This document shows, one piece after another, positions 35,776-45,200 of a stretch of DNA of 64,000 bases. The stretch's first letter is position 1, and every line of letters starts with the position of its first letter. The translations under genes were made by a program, and so were the position numbers. The stretch is from Chryseobacterium taiwanense (GTDB lineage: Bacteria; Bacteroidota; Bacteroidia; Flavobacteriales; Weeksellaceae): NCBI RefSeq assembly GCF_000813825.1, contig NZ_JWTA01000003.1:1-64000 (forward strand). The letters are read 5' to 3'. The notes under the pieces were generated by a model, which was not told the DNA's origin, did not search any database, and saw only the letters and a program-made list of their open reading frames with translations.

Positions 35776-36896
35776 TGCATCATCATAAAACTTGCATACA
35801 TTAGTAGTAATCCCATAAAGATTATTCCTATAAAATTGATCATAAATAAGAAGATTCCTTTGAAAATACTCATTGTCCTGGAGCTTTCATAGACTCTGTG
35901 ATGGGCTATAAAGAAATAGATAGACATATAAATAATAGATGCCGTATTTACAAGGATGATTAATAAACTTAAGGCACTATAATCTGGTAAAAGATCTGTG
36001 ATTCTATCAAAAAATATTAAAATAAGGGTTCCTAATAATAGGAATGAAAAATAGTGGAGGGTGAAAATTCCATGATCAAAATACCACCATTTCTTTTTAT
36101 TGTGAAAGAGCCAAAGGAAGAAAGCGAAAACCGGAAGGTAAATGAATAATGCCTTCGGAAGGGTGTGGATCAAAGTTTCCTTAAACTTGTCCATAATAAG
36201 ATCTTTCTTTAACCCCTGATCCTGCATATGAAAAATCTTTTTGGCAAAAGGCTTCATGAAGGTATAGACCGCATAATTTTTTTTGTCATTTAAATGCAGA
36301 GAATCAAATTGCTTCATATTTAGTGCTCCAAGAACACTTATTCTGCCGTCTTTAGTTTCTCCTAAAGCGTCTGTATCAATATCGTTTCCGTTCACTTCTG
36401 TTACTTTAACATCTTTTAGAGTTTGCTTTGATTGGAGTGAATCTTTATTGAGGTGCTCTTTAGTAAGATGTTGTTTTAAGCTGTCCGTAATTTTTGCAAA
36501 CTGTTCTTCTTTGGCTTTTTCTTTTTCAATTTCCTTCGCAACCTGTGTTTTTTTATCATGTTCGCCTGATTCTTCTTCTGAACTGGAAATTAGAGGAGGA
36601 AGAAAAAAAGTAATGAAACTTATGAAGATATAAAGTTTTACAGGGGCAACATACAATTGTCTTTTCCCTGCGAGATATTCTTTCGTTAATTTTCCGGGAC
36701 GGAATAATAAATACTTTATGGTTTTCCAAAACTCGCCGTCATAGTGAGTAAAATCCTCAATGAAGTGCGTGAAAAGATAATGGAACGGCTGTTTAGGTTC
36801 TATATTTTCCTGCCCACAATGAGGGCAGTATCTTTCTTCAACGGAATGTCCGCAGTTAAGGCACGTTTTATCTTCTCTTGTTTTTCCGTGGCTCAT
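35772..36896 (-). CDS. DUF3667 membrane protein with N-terminal zinc ribbon
   Basis: 374 residues. C12, C15, C24 and C27 (CLNCGHSVEERYCPHCG) form a zinc ribbon. The DUF3667 core PFHYLFTHFIEDFTHYDGEF, then FRPGKLTKEYLAGKRQLYVA, follows. Then come a membrane helix near 95-110, a long charged region of about 120 residues, and about four C-terminal helices (LPVFAFFLWLFHN; FSFLLLGTLILIFF; ALSLLIILVNTASIIYM; GIFLFMINFIGIIFMGLLLM). Members are inner-membrane proteins of unknown role. A -7 box lies at 36916-36923. Confidence 0.88.
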   Translation of the reverse strand: MSHGKTREDKTCLNCGHSVEERYCPHCGQENIEPKQPFHYLFTHFIEDFTHYDGEFWKTIKYLLFRPGKLTKEYLAGKRQLYVAPVKLYIFISFITFFLPPLISSSEEESGEHDKKTQVAKEIEKEKAKEEQFAKITDSLKQHLTKEHLNKDSLQSKQTLKDVKVTEVNGNDIDTDALGETKDGRISVLGALNMKQFDSLHLNDKKNYAVYTFMKPFAKKIFHMQDQGLKKDLIMDKFKETLIHTLPKALFIYLPVFAFFLWLFHNKKKWWYFDHGIFTLHYFSFLLLGTLILIFFDRITDLLPDYSALSLLIILVNTASIIYMSIYFFIAHHRVYESSRTMSIFKGIFLFMINFIGIIFMGLLLMYASFMMMH

Positions 36897-36915
36897 AGCA
36901 TATTAGTGTTTAGCA

Positions 36916-36923
36916 CAAATATA
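36916..36923 (-). promoter_or_regulatory. -7 box TATATTTG for the DUF3667 gene
   Basis: It matches TAnnTTTG, 20 nt before the start at 36896. Confidence 0.5.
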
Positions 36924-37147
36924 ATTAATTATATAGATAAAATAATTATATCGACAATTTTTTGATTGAATGTTTAAATAAAATTAATAAATAGAAGGTA
37001 ATAAATGTTGAATATTTAAAAGTTTTTTGTTTTTACAATTTTTTAAAATGTTAAAGTCGGATGAATGAAGAGAGTCAATTTTATTGAATGAGTCTATCAA
37101 ATCGGAGAAGTCAAACACATAATCAATAGATTAAATAAAATATGTTT

Positions 37148-37176
37148 TTGCATTCCGAAAATAATTTGTACCTTTG
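37148..37176 (+). promoter_or_regulatory. Promoter of rplM-rpsI(-rpsB)
   Basis: TTG (37148-37150), 18 nt, then TACCTTTG (37169-37176): a near-perfect Bacteroidota promoter. The start is expected near 37183. Confidence 0.75.
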
Positions 37177-37179
37177 CAC

Positions 37180-37222
37180 ACCCTTTTAGGGGGAAATTAT
37201 GTTTAATCTTTAACTAAAACGT
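37180..37222 (+). promoter_or_regulatory. Short rplM leader with hairpin and mini-ORF
   Basis: The bases CCC-TTTTA-GGG near 37181-37191 form a small hairpin right at the 5' end. An ATG at 37199 opens a four-codon frame ending in TAA at 37211-37213. This is the position of known L13 autoregulatory leaders in Bacteroidia, but I have not matched it to that motif. Confidence 0.4.
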
Positions 37223-37678
37223 GTGAATACATTAAGTTACAAAACTGTTTCAGCGAACAAAGCTACTGCTAATAAAGAATGGGTTGTGGTAGACGCTGAA
37301 GGACAACCGTTAGGAAGACTAGCTTCTACGGTTGCAAAGATTTTGAGAGGTAAGCACAAAACGAATTATACACCTCACGTAGATTGTGGTGATAATGTAA
37401 TCGTTTTGAATGCTGGGAAAGTTACTCTTTCTGGAAACAAGTGGAACGATAAGACTTATATCTGGCATACAGGTTACCCTGGAGGACAGAAGTCTATGAC
37501 TGCGGCTGAACTTCAAAAGAAAGATTCTTTAAAAGTATTAGAAAAGTCTGTAAAAGGTATGTTGCCTAAAAACAGATTAGGATCTGCTTTATTAAAGAAC
37601 CTTTATTTATATGAAGGAACTGAGCACAAACATGAAGCTCAACAGCCTAAAACAATTAATGTTAACGAATTTAAATAA
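37223..37678 (+). CDS. rplM: 50S ribosomal protein L13
   Basis: 151 residues, uL13. The N-terminus NTLSYKTVSANKATANKEW and the signature HTGYPGGQKSMTAAEL are diagnostic, as is the C-terminal YLYEGTEHKHEAQQP. Translation must start at the GTG at 37223; the only upstream in-frame ATG (37199) meets a stop after four codons. L13 is an early assembly protein of the 50S subunit. It is 7 nt upstream of rpsI, the usual pairing. Confidence 0.98.
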   Translation: MNTLSYKTVSANKATANKEWVVVDAEGQPLGRLASTVAKILRGKHKTNYTPHVDCGDNVIVLNAGKVTLSGNKWNDKTYIWHTGYPGGQKSMTAAELQKKDSLKVLEKSVKGMLPKNRLGSALLKNLYLYEGTEHKHEAQQPKTINVNEFK

Positions 37679-37685
37679 TTAATTT

Positions 37686-38072
37686 ATGTCTATAGTTCAC
37701 AAAATCGGAAGAAGAAAAACTTCTGTAGCTAGAGTTTATGTAAAGCCAGGAACTGGTGTTATTACAGTAAACGGTAAAGATGCTGCAACTTATTTCTCTA
37801 CAGACGTGATGGTTTACAAATTGAACCAACCGTTTATCCTTTCTGAAACTGTTGGTCAGTACGATGTTACTGTAAACGTTTTCGGTGGTGGAAATACTGG
37901 TCAGGCAGAAGCTATCAGATTAGGTATTTCAAGAGCTTTATGCGAAATCAATGCTGAATTCAGATTAGCTTTGAAACCAGCTGGTTTACTTACAAGAGAC
38001 GCAAGAATGGTGGAAAGAAAGAAGCCAGGTCAGAAAAAAGCAAGAAAGAGATTCCAATTCTCAAAACGTTAA
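37686..38072 (+). CDS. rpsI: 30S ribosomal protein S9
   Basis: 128 residues, uS9. Seen: [20 protein letters not shown] near the start, [20 protein letters not shown] in the middle, and the basic tail with [11 protein letters not shown], which reaches the P-site tRNA. It is co-transcribed with rplM (gap 7 nt). A 182-nt gap with two hairpins separates it from rpsB. Confidence 0.98.
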   Translation: MSIVHKIGRRKTSVARVYVKPGTGVITVNGKDAATYFSTDVMVYKLNQPFILSETVGQYDVTVNVFGGGNTGQAEAIRLGISRALCEINAEFRLALKPAGLLTRDARMVERKKPGQKKARKRFQFSKR

Positions 38073-38160
38073 TTTTCAGACTTCAGATATTGGATCTCAG
38101 ATACTGGAATTTTTTCAATCTGTTATCTTCTATCTAAATCTATTTATCAAAACAAAAAAA

Positions 38161-38235
38161 TTGCCCGTTACGTTTAGCATCCAAACGCTTCTCCCATCTA
38201 AAGAAGTTGTTGATTGTTTAAAAAGCGGAAAGTAA
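38161..38235 (+). promoter_or_regulatory. Candidate rpsB leader with two hairpins and a possible uORF
   Basis: Two adjacent stems are seen: 38171-38175 with 38183-38187 and 38188-38192 with 38202-38206. The same segment is open as a 24-codon frame from TTG at 38161 to TAA at 38233, 19 nt before rpsB. The base composition is richer in C than the neighbours. Autoregulation of S2 through leader RNA is known in other bacteria; here it is inference. Confidence 0.35.
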
Positions 38236-38254
38236 ACTAACAAAAACAGAAAAC

Positions 38255-39016
38255 ATGGCAAAAGCAAATGTAAAAGACCTTCTAGAGGCTGGTGTACACT
38301 TCGGTCACATGACTAGAAAGTGGAATCCAAATATGGCTCCATACATTTTTATGGAGAAAAATGGTATTCACATTGTAGACTTACATAAAACAGCAGTTAA
38401 ATTGGATGAAGCTTGTGGAGCTTTAGAAAAATTAACTTCTGCAGGTAAAAAAGTTCTTTTCGTAGCTACTAAGAAGCAAGCGAAAGAGGTTGTTGCAAAA
38501 CACGCTTCAGAACTTAATATGCCTTATATTACAGAAAGATGGCCAGGAGGTATGTTAACAAACTTTGTTACTATCAGAAAGGCTGTAAAGAAAATGAACT
38601 CTATCGACAAAATGAAAAAAGACGGTACGTTCGAAACTTTATCTAAAAAAGAAAGATTACAAGTAGACAGACAAAGAGCTAACTTAGAGAAAAACTTAGG
38701 TTCTATCTCTGACATGGTTCGTCTTCCTTCTGCAATCTTCGTTGTAGATATCTTGAGAGAGCACATCGCTGTAACTGAAGCTAAGAAATTAGGTATTCCA
38801 GTTTTCGGTATTGTTGATACAAACTCTGACCCAAGAAAAGTTGACTTCGTTATCCCAGGAAACGATGATGCTTCTAAATCTATCGATATGATCTTGAGCA
38901 TTGTTTCAGAATCTATCAAAGAAGGTCAGTCTCAAAGAAAAGCTGATAAAGAAAAATCTAAAGAAGAAGGAGAAGTAGTATCTGCTGATAAAGATGCTGA
39001 TTTCGATGCTGAATAA
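38255..39016 (+). CDS. rpsB: 30S ribosomal protein S2
   Basis: 253 residues, uS2. Seen: LLEAGVHFGHMTRKWNPNM, ITERWPGGMLTNFVTIRKAV, and PVFGIVDTNSDPRKVDFVIP. The C-terminal tail is acidic and lysine-rich (after about 230), as in flavobacteria. S2 is one of the last proteins added to the 30S subunit. In most bacteria tsf follows directly; here a terminator follows (39041-39072) and tsf lies at 58361-59185 on the other strand. Confidence 0.98.
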   Translation: MAKANVKDLLEAGVHFGHMTRKWNPNMAPYIFMEKNGIHIVDLHKTAVKLDEACGALEKLTSAGKKVLFVATKKQAKEVVAKHASELNMPYITERWPGGMLTNFVTIRKAVKKMNSIDKMKKDGTFETLSKKERLQVDRQRANLEKNLGSISDMVRLPSAIFVVDILREHIAVTEAKKLGIPVFGIVDTNSDPRKVDFVIPGNDDASKSIDMILSIVSESIKEGQSQRKADKEKSKEEGEVVSADKDADFDAE

Positions 39017-39040
39017 TTAAAGATTTATCTTTAAAATATA

Positions 39041-39076
39041 AAAATCCGTTAAGTTCATTCTTAACGGATTTTTTAT
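39041..39076. terminator. Bidirectional terminator after rpsB
   Basis: A 13-bp perfect stem (39041-39053 with 39060-39072) with T's after it on the + strand and A's before it. It separates rpsB from the convergent DUF6759-like gene. Confidence 0.85.
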
Positions 39077-39092
39077 TTGATGAAGTTTTATA

Positions 39093-39551
39093 TTAATTGG
39101 AAAGAGTGATGCTATAAGATGACGAAATAAATTGAGTTTTTTTATAGACCGAATTACAAACCATTCCGGATAGATTATAATTCTGATTTTTAAGAACCAT
39201 CGCATATCCGATCTTTCCGGCACCAATCGGAATCTTTTTTGAATAATTCTTCCCACTAATCGTCAAAACCATATTGCAACGAGACTTATTGGTGACCGTA
39301 ATCGATGTTTTAGGGTTATTTGATCTGTCATTGAATAGATCGGTTAAAACATCAGCTGTTTCGGGTTTATAGGTCTTTATTAAGGCGTTGTATTCCTGTT
39401 CTGTTTGTGATGTTGATGGTGTTATAGATATAGTAGGAGAGATTCGAGGCTGTACCTTTTTAGGAGTAGAGGAAGAGCTGGTCTTGTAATTCGTATTACA
39501 ACTGATTAAAAGAAAAGAAATAAGTGTTCCAAAAACTATTTTCTCTTTCAT
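39093..39551 (-). CDS. DUF6759-like lipoprotein
   Basis: 152 residues with a lipobox ending at C18 (FLLISC). The linker of about 60 residues is Ser/Thr/Pro-rich. The C-terminal domain (about 70-150) has VLTDLFNDRSNNPKTSITV, NKSRCNMVLTISGKNYSKKI and YNLSGMVCNSVYKKT. The same domain ends the proteins at 40406-41185 and 59330-60025: a conserved asparagine-rich turn, CN, a basic beta pair, and a second Cys. I recall this as DUF6759 of Chryseobacterium; its role is unknown. Confidence 0.65.
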   Translation of the reverse strand: MKEKIVFGTLISFLLISCNTNYKTSSSSTPKKVQPRISPTISITPSTSQTEQEYNALIKTYKPETADVLTDLFNDRSNNPKTSITVTNKSRCNMVLTISGKNYSKKIPIGAGKIGYAMVLKNQNYNLSGMVCNSVYKKTQFISSSYSITLSN

Positions 39552-39619
39552 AGAATATATTTTAATTGGTAAATGAAATGTTATTATAAATAAATCGATA
39601 CATCACTTATATAAACGAA

Positions 39620-39643
39620 AAAAGGTAAGAAAACTTACCTTTT
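39620..39643 (-). terminator. Terminator of trmB
   Basis: A 9-10-bp stem (39620-39629 with 39634-39643), AAAA loop, and T's on the - strand. Confidence 0.75.
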
Positions 39644-39646
39644 ATA

Positions 39647-40324
39647 TTAGTTTATTCTGAACTTTATGTATGTAATTGTTTTCCCTTTTGCAGAAAATAA
39701 CTCTTCATAATAGGTTCTGATGTCTCTTAAATGTGGAGTGTCAGGATCATATTCAGGAGCTCCGTAAATATCATGATGTGCTGTGATGATTTCATAGCCT
39801 GCTCCTTGTAAATACCCTAATGTATACCCATGTAAAAACTCAGAATCCGTTTTTAGGTGAACAATTCCACCGGGTTTTAGAAACTTTTTATATCTGTCTA
39901 AGAAATCTGGATGGGTTAGTCTATGCTTTGTACGTCTGTATTTGATCTGAGGATCCGGGAAAGTAATCCAAATTTCATCTACTTCATTTTCGGCAAAAAA
40001 GTGGTCTACAAGTTCAATCTGGCTTCTTAGGAAAGCAACATTATTCATGTTATTTTCAACCGCTTCTTTAGCTCCGAACCAGAATCTTGCTCCTTTAATA
40101 TCTATTCCGATAAAGTTTTTTTCTGGGAATGTTTTGGCAAGACCTACAGAATATTCTCCTTTTCCGCACCCCAATTCTAAAACGATTGGATGATCGTTTT
40201 TGAAGAAATCTTTTCTCCAGTTTCCTTTTAGCTTAAAACCATTGAGAGCTTCTTCTCTTGTTGGCTGAACTACATTTGGTAATATTTTGTTTTCAGTGAA
40301 CCTTGCTAATTTATTCTTGCCCAT
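39647..40324 (-). CDS. trmB: tRNA (guanine-N7-)-methyltransferase
   Basis: 225 residues. It methylates G46 in the variable loop of tRNA using SAM. Motifs: LELGCGKGEYSVGLAKTFPE (SAM site), FIGIDIKGARFWFGAK, and the TrmB signature ITFPDPQIKYRRTKHRLTHP. The protein is full length with the short N-terminal extension usual in Bacteroidota. A -7 box is at 40342-40349 and a terminator at 39620-39643, so it is a single-gene unit. Confidence 0.96.
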   Translation of the reverse strand: MGKNKLARFTENKILPNVVQPTREEALNGFKLKGNWRKDFFKNDHPIVLELGCGKGEYSVGLAKTFPEKNFIGIDIKGARFWFGAKEAVENNMNNVAFLRSQIELVDHFFAENEVDEIWITFPDPQIKYRRTKHRLTHPDFLDRYKKFLKPGGIVHLKTDSEFLHGYTLGYLQGAGYEIITAHHDIYGAPEYDPDTPHLRDIRTYYEELFSAKGKTITYIKFRIN

Positions 40325-40341
40325 AATCTTTTAAAATCGGA

Positions 40342-40349
40342 CAAAAGTA
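40342..40349 (-). promoter_or_regulatory. -7 box TACTTTTG for trmB
   Basis: It matches TAnnTTTG, 18 nt before the start at 40324. Confidence 0.5.
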
Positions 40350-40405
40350 TGAAAAAAATACCTGATTTTTTGTTTTTTGCAATGATTTTGAGATGATTTC
40401 TTATC

Positions 40406-41185
40406 TTATTTAGGATTGCTTAAGGCTACCATAATTGGTTTTTGAACCGTTTTTTGAGATGCATATTGAGCCCCACAAACGATACTGGTAAACAAATAAT
40501 TTCCTTTTTCAATTACAATAGAGTTGTCAGCATGAGCGGGAATAGCAAGACGGTATTTGGTATTTCCCACACCTTCCATTCTTACGATAATGTTACAGTC
40601 AGAATTATTTTCGATCATCACAATGCATTCTTTGGCATTAGGATCATTATCAAATAATGAGTTTAATATTTTTACGGTTTTATTTTTGTGCTCAACCGGA
40701 TTGCTTGCCATAAGCATATTAAATTCATCCGCCTCAGTATTTACAATGGCAGCTTTTGTTGCGGTAGCCGGAGTGTTGACAACATACACATTTTGAGAGG
40801 TACTTGGAGTGTATTTTATAGATGTTACTCCAGAATTGAGTTCTGATCTATATCTTGCGATTTGCTTTTCACGTATTTTGGCATTCATTTCGTCAAAAGT
40901 AATCTTGGTAGAAGGTCGTCTTTTTAAAAGAGCAAGGTTTTCCTGCATACTTTTTACTTTTGGGTCTCCCGGAGCTGCATTTTGGATATATTCCTTCATC
41001 AGCTGCATGACTCTTGGTTTTATTACAGAACGACGAGGCTCATCAGGATGGGCATCTCTCAAGAAAGCATTGAGCTCATAGATGTTTTTACTTTTTAAGA
41101 TATTACTATAATCCTTGTCTTTCCCGCCTTGTGCTGAAAGATTGATACATAATACTGTACTCAATAAAAAAAGTAAATTCTTCAT
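40406..41185 (-). CDS. Secreted DUF6759-like protein
   Basis: 259 residues with a signal peptide (1-18, ending LSA-Q). A basic N-terminal region contains NAFLRDAHPDEPRRSVIKPR, a segment that resembles KQNPNHPKTDHFKRKL of the protein at 59330-60025. The C-terminal domain (about 165-255) has ILNSLFDNDPNAKECIVMIE, NNSDCNIIVRMEGVGNTKYR and NYLFTSIVCGAQYASQK. It is homologous to two other proteins in this window. Function is unknown; location should be the periplasm or surface. Confidence 0.7.
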   Translation of the reverse strand: MKNLLFLLSTVLCINLSAQGGKDKDYSNILKSKNIYELNAFLRDAHPDEPRRSVIKPRVMQLMKEYIQNAAPGDPKVKSMQENLALLKRRPSTKITFDEMNAKIREKQIARYRSELNSGVTSIKYTPSTSQNVYVVNTPATATKAAIVNTEADEFNMLMASNPVEHKNKTVKILNSLFDNDPNAKECIVMIENNSDCNIIVRMEGVGNTKYRLAIPAHADNSIVIEKGNYLFTSIVCGAQYASQKTVQKPIMVALSNPK

Positions 41186-41300
41186 TAAAATATATGCTTT
41201 TAAACTTGTGATAGTGTCTCGTTAATAATTAAACAGGTGATAAAATTATAAATATTTTAAAAAAGATTCCTCATTTCTAAAAGGGAAATTTAAAAACTTT

Positions 41301-42089
41301 TTATTTTGCGACCTCCTGAAGATGCGAACTCTTAAGTCTTTTTTGATAAATCGGAAGGTATTTTTCGATCGGTATTTTGATCGCTTCAAAGTTTCCTGCT
41401 AATACATAAGCCTCTATATTTTCTGATGTATATACGAACTGTAAGAAATTATCAATTAAGTTCTCAGGAATTTTAAATTTTGTAAAATAGTCTTTCCCTA
41501 AATAATTTTTTATTTGAGTAATAGAAGAATTCATTCTTTCATATGCTAAATAACGCTGTTTCTTCTTACGCTCGCCTGAAAGAATATCATAGATACTTTC
41601 TAGGCTGAAGGTAAGTCCACCGTCTCTCAATCCTGCAACCGGAAGCTCAGGAGGAGTCCCGTCTCCTTTAGGAATAGGTAAGCCAATCATCTTTTTTAGC
41701 GCAAGGCCTTTATCTTCTTTTCTGATTGAATTGACATCGTATCTAAGATTACCTGTAGGTTTGAACCTGCTGATCCATACTTCCTGAATATCGTAATAAG
41801 CTATTTTAAGTTCAATTAAGTTTTTACCACCCAACATTTGCTGAGTGATTTTGAAATCTTTTCTTTCGGTAATGATTGAAGTGAAACGAACAACATCCCC
41901 CAATTTTGCTTCGAGATTGAAATTACCATTATAATTGGTAAGTACCGTTTTTTGTGTGGTAAGGTTGGTTACATACACTTGATTAAGATACAAGATAGAA
42001 TTGTCTCTTAAAAAAACTTCACCAGAGAAAATTTGGGCATTGATTTTAGCTATAAAAATCAATAAAATTAAAGTAATTAGTTTCTTCAT
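41301..42089 (-). CDS. Secreted CarboxypepD_reg-like domain protein
   Basis: 262 residues from the ATG at 42089 (MKKLITLILLIFIAKINAQ). An earlier TTG (42122) lies upstream of the -7 box at 42099-42106 and is rejected. The signal peptide is residues 1-18. Residues about 20-110 are CarboxypepD_reg-like (FSGEVFLRDNSILYLNQVYV, then TNYNGNFNLEAKLGDVVRF). The rest is alpha-rich (KKKQRYLAYERMNSSITQIK; KNYLGKDYFTKFKIPENLID). This two-part layout is common among Flavobacterium and Chryseobacterium periplasmic proteins without assigned function. Confidence 0.75.
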   Translation of the reverse strand: MKKLITLILLIFIAKINAQIFSGEVFLRDNSILYLNQVYVTNLTTQKTVLTNYNGNFNLEAKLGDVVRFTSIITERKDFKITQQMLGGKNLIELKIAYYDIQEVWISRFKPTGNLRYDVNSIRKEDKGLALKKMIGLPIPKGDGTPPELPVAGLRDGGLTFSLESIYDILSGERKKKQRYLAYERMNSSITQIKNYLGKDYFTKFKIPENLIDNFLQFVYTSENIEAYVLAGNFEAIKIPIEKYLPIYQKRLKSSHLQEVAK

Positions 42090-42098
42090 ATAATTTGG

Positions 42099-42106
42099 CA
42101 AAATTA
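42099..42106 (-). promoter_or_regulatory. -7 box TAATTTTG, fixes the start at 42089
   Basis: It lies 10 nt before the ATG, so the TTG further upstream could not be transcribed from it. Confidence 0.5.
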
Positions 42107-42216
42107 CATAGAAATACTCCAATTTCTTACTTAATAGGCAGCAAAAACAGGTTAAAGTATATTAAACTTTATTGTAAAATTGTTAATGACTGTTATAAAT
42201 ATGCTTTTTATACTTT

Positions 42217-45200
42217 TTATCTGTGTTTTACCAAAAGCCAGCTTGTATATTTTACGGTAGTAGGTGTTATTCCGGATTCTATCCAACTGATGAAATACCA
42301 GTAGGTTGCTGTTGGTACATTTCTGCCTCCCATTGTTCCGTCCCAAGTATAATTATTGGTTGGTGTTCCTCTGAAAACTTCAGCACCATATCGGTCGAAA
42401 ATTCTGAATTCAAAATTGGTTTTATCGGCAAGTCCGGAATAGTTAATCTGATCATTATGGCCATCTCCACTTGGAGTAATGGTATTTACGAGTTTTACAA
42501 CCACGAAAGGTTTCTCCACCATTTGACAGTTTTTAGAATCTCTTACATATACAACGTAAGAACCTCTTGCCACATTATAGAAAACATTTGAACTCTGCCA
42601 GTTGATTCCATCCAAAGAATATTGGTAAGGAGGGAAACCTCCGCCTACATTTACCGTTACCGTTGTTCCATTGATATCGATGGAAAGAATAGCAGGAAGC
42701 TGTGCTTCAATAACGTTTACATATTGCTTGTAAACACAACCGTTGTAGGTAAGATCTACCCAATAATTTCCGATAGGAACATTCGTGATAGAAGATGTTG
42801 TTGCTCCTGTACTCCAAACATAGGATTCAAAACCTGAACCTGCGTCCAAAATAGTCGTAGTTTTTGCACAGATTGTTTGATCTAATAAAATATCAGATTT
42901 TTTAGGAGTTTTAATAGTAAGAATTATTCTTCCGATCGTAGGGCAGATTCCATTTTTTTCAAATCTTATGTAGATCGTCTGAGTTCCTGAAAGAGTTAAT
43001 GTACTGTTGATTGGTGTTGTACCATTTTGTGCATCCAGTAAACTGCTATGGAAAGTATACGTAACACCCGGATCAGTTGTAAATTGAGGAATAAAAGGGA
43101 GTAAGTTAATCTGCTTATTTCCATCTAAGTCTTCGTCACAAATACTTGTTGTAACACGGTCAGTCAATAATTGAATTTGCTGTCCGATAGAGAAATTTAG
43201 CGGTTGTATTACAGCCGCACATCCGTCCGGTGAATCTACGCGAATGTAAATGGTAGTCGTTGTTGTATAGCTCCAGTTGTTAGGAAGCGTATTGGTATTT
43301 CCTGCATTAGCATCCGTAATATTTGCATAATATCTTACATTGGTAAAATAAGTCGGATTATTAAGGACAATTGGAGTGATGTTTAAAAGGTTTACTATAA
43401 CGGTTCCGTCAAAATTATCATCACAAAATACCCCTGAATAATTAGAAGTTACGATAGCCAGATTATAAAGGTTTAGTGTAATTTGTGCAATACTTTTACA
43501 TCCAAGATTATTTTTTACAACAGCGTATACAATTGTTCCGCTGGTTGCTGAGTAATTGGTCGGAGAGGCGATAAGTGCCCCCGGATTTTCAGTTTGTGCA
43601 TCTGCTAAAGTCGGATAATAAGTGATGGTAATAGGAGAGTTATTACTTACATTGGCAGAAGTAAGGTTGAAAGTACCTTGATTATTGCTTACATTACAAG
43701 CCGAAAGAGTAACATTATTTGTGTTAAGTGCTTCTAGATTTACGGTTACGACTACAGTTTCACAATCCGGAAAAACGGTGTCGTTTCCACAGAATGTATA
43801 AGTGAACGTATCTGTACCTGTTGTTCCGGGATTCGTAACAGTATAGGTAATAACTCCTGTTGTAGCATTAATCGTTGCTGTACCAAGGGTAGGTTGTGTT
43901 ACTATTGATACTGTAGAAGGAACCGGCGTTTGTGTAGAAGTTGTGAATGCTGGAGTAATTGTTTTAGTATTACAAACAGTGTAAATAGCAGTACTTTGCT
44001 TCGTACAGTTTAAAATCTTTATTTCATTGGAAATAAGCGGAGCGCAACTTCCCATTGTTACCGAACATGTATAAAAACCAGCCTGAGTAGGATTGTATGT
44101 CGAACTTGTAGCTCCTGTAATAATAGCTCCATTTCTATACCATTGATAGCTGTCGTAGATTAGTGGGTCAATCGTAAGTTGGATACCCGGAGCGCAGCCT
44201 GCTCCTGATTGTAAAATGAGGGGTTGTGTGGGAAATCCGGCAAAAAAGCCACCATATCCTACGGCATCACTTCCTGCGTTGATTCCTGCAGTAATTGCTT
44301 TATTTGAAATAACGGTTATTGTCCCTGCTGTATTCGGGATTCCATAGGTTACCCAGTTGTTGGTTCCGGTCATATCAAAAGGTCCTGTACTTGCAAGAGG
44401 AGTATTTCCATTTACTGTTACGACAGCACCTTTTTGGGTAATAAGATTTAATTTGGTCGGAATGTTTAAAATACCGGTTGGATTATTATTAGAAAGAACG
44501 AAGTTTTCATCGATAAGACCAAGTTCGTTGATTTGCTTAGGTAAATAACAATTTAAAGCCGGGATGAAATTAAAACCACCTGTTGCAACCTCCGTTCCTG
44601 CCGCTGAATTTCCGGCAAGCATCTGATAAACGTATGCATTTTTTGTGGTTCTTAAATATAAATTGTAGTGATTGTTTCCCTGCGAAATATATTTGGTGTC
44701 TGGAACTACATAATATTGACCTGTATTTAATGTAGCAATAGGAGGGATTTCATTGTTCACATAAATTTGTGTATTGTCTTCCGTAGCTATTACGAGAGCT
44801 GTTTCCATATTGGACCCGATACTTCCATTTCCTTTTACTAAGGCAAATTCGGTTCCTAGTCTTTCAACAGGTACAGCCTGATCCATCAAAATATCTGAAC
44901 TTGTAGGGTTGTTTCCTGCATACTGTCCATTAAAATTACCATTAGTTACATTAATGGCTTTGTTAGCCACAATCTTTGCTCCTATAAATCCATCAAAATT
45001 ACCTGTGAGATCACCTTTACCTTCAATGATATAAGATTGTCCTTTATTTAAAGTAAATGTTAATGTTGGATTGGTAACCCCTGTTGTTCCATTGGAAAAT
45101 TGGACAGTAGATTTATATCCAGAGACGGTAACTGTAGTATTGTTTTCTGTTGCCAGAATACTTGTCATGAAGTTCAGGATATCATTGCTTACCGTAATAG

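Larger units (their letters stand above)
36897..37222. other. AT-rich intergenic region with divergent promoters
   Basis: A 326-nt gap between divergent genes. It holds the -7 box of the DUF3667 gene (36916-36923) and the rplM promoter and leader (37148-37222). The middle (about 36930-37140) is very AT-rich and shows no ORF, tRNA or hairpin that I can support. Confidence 0.6.
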
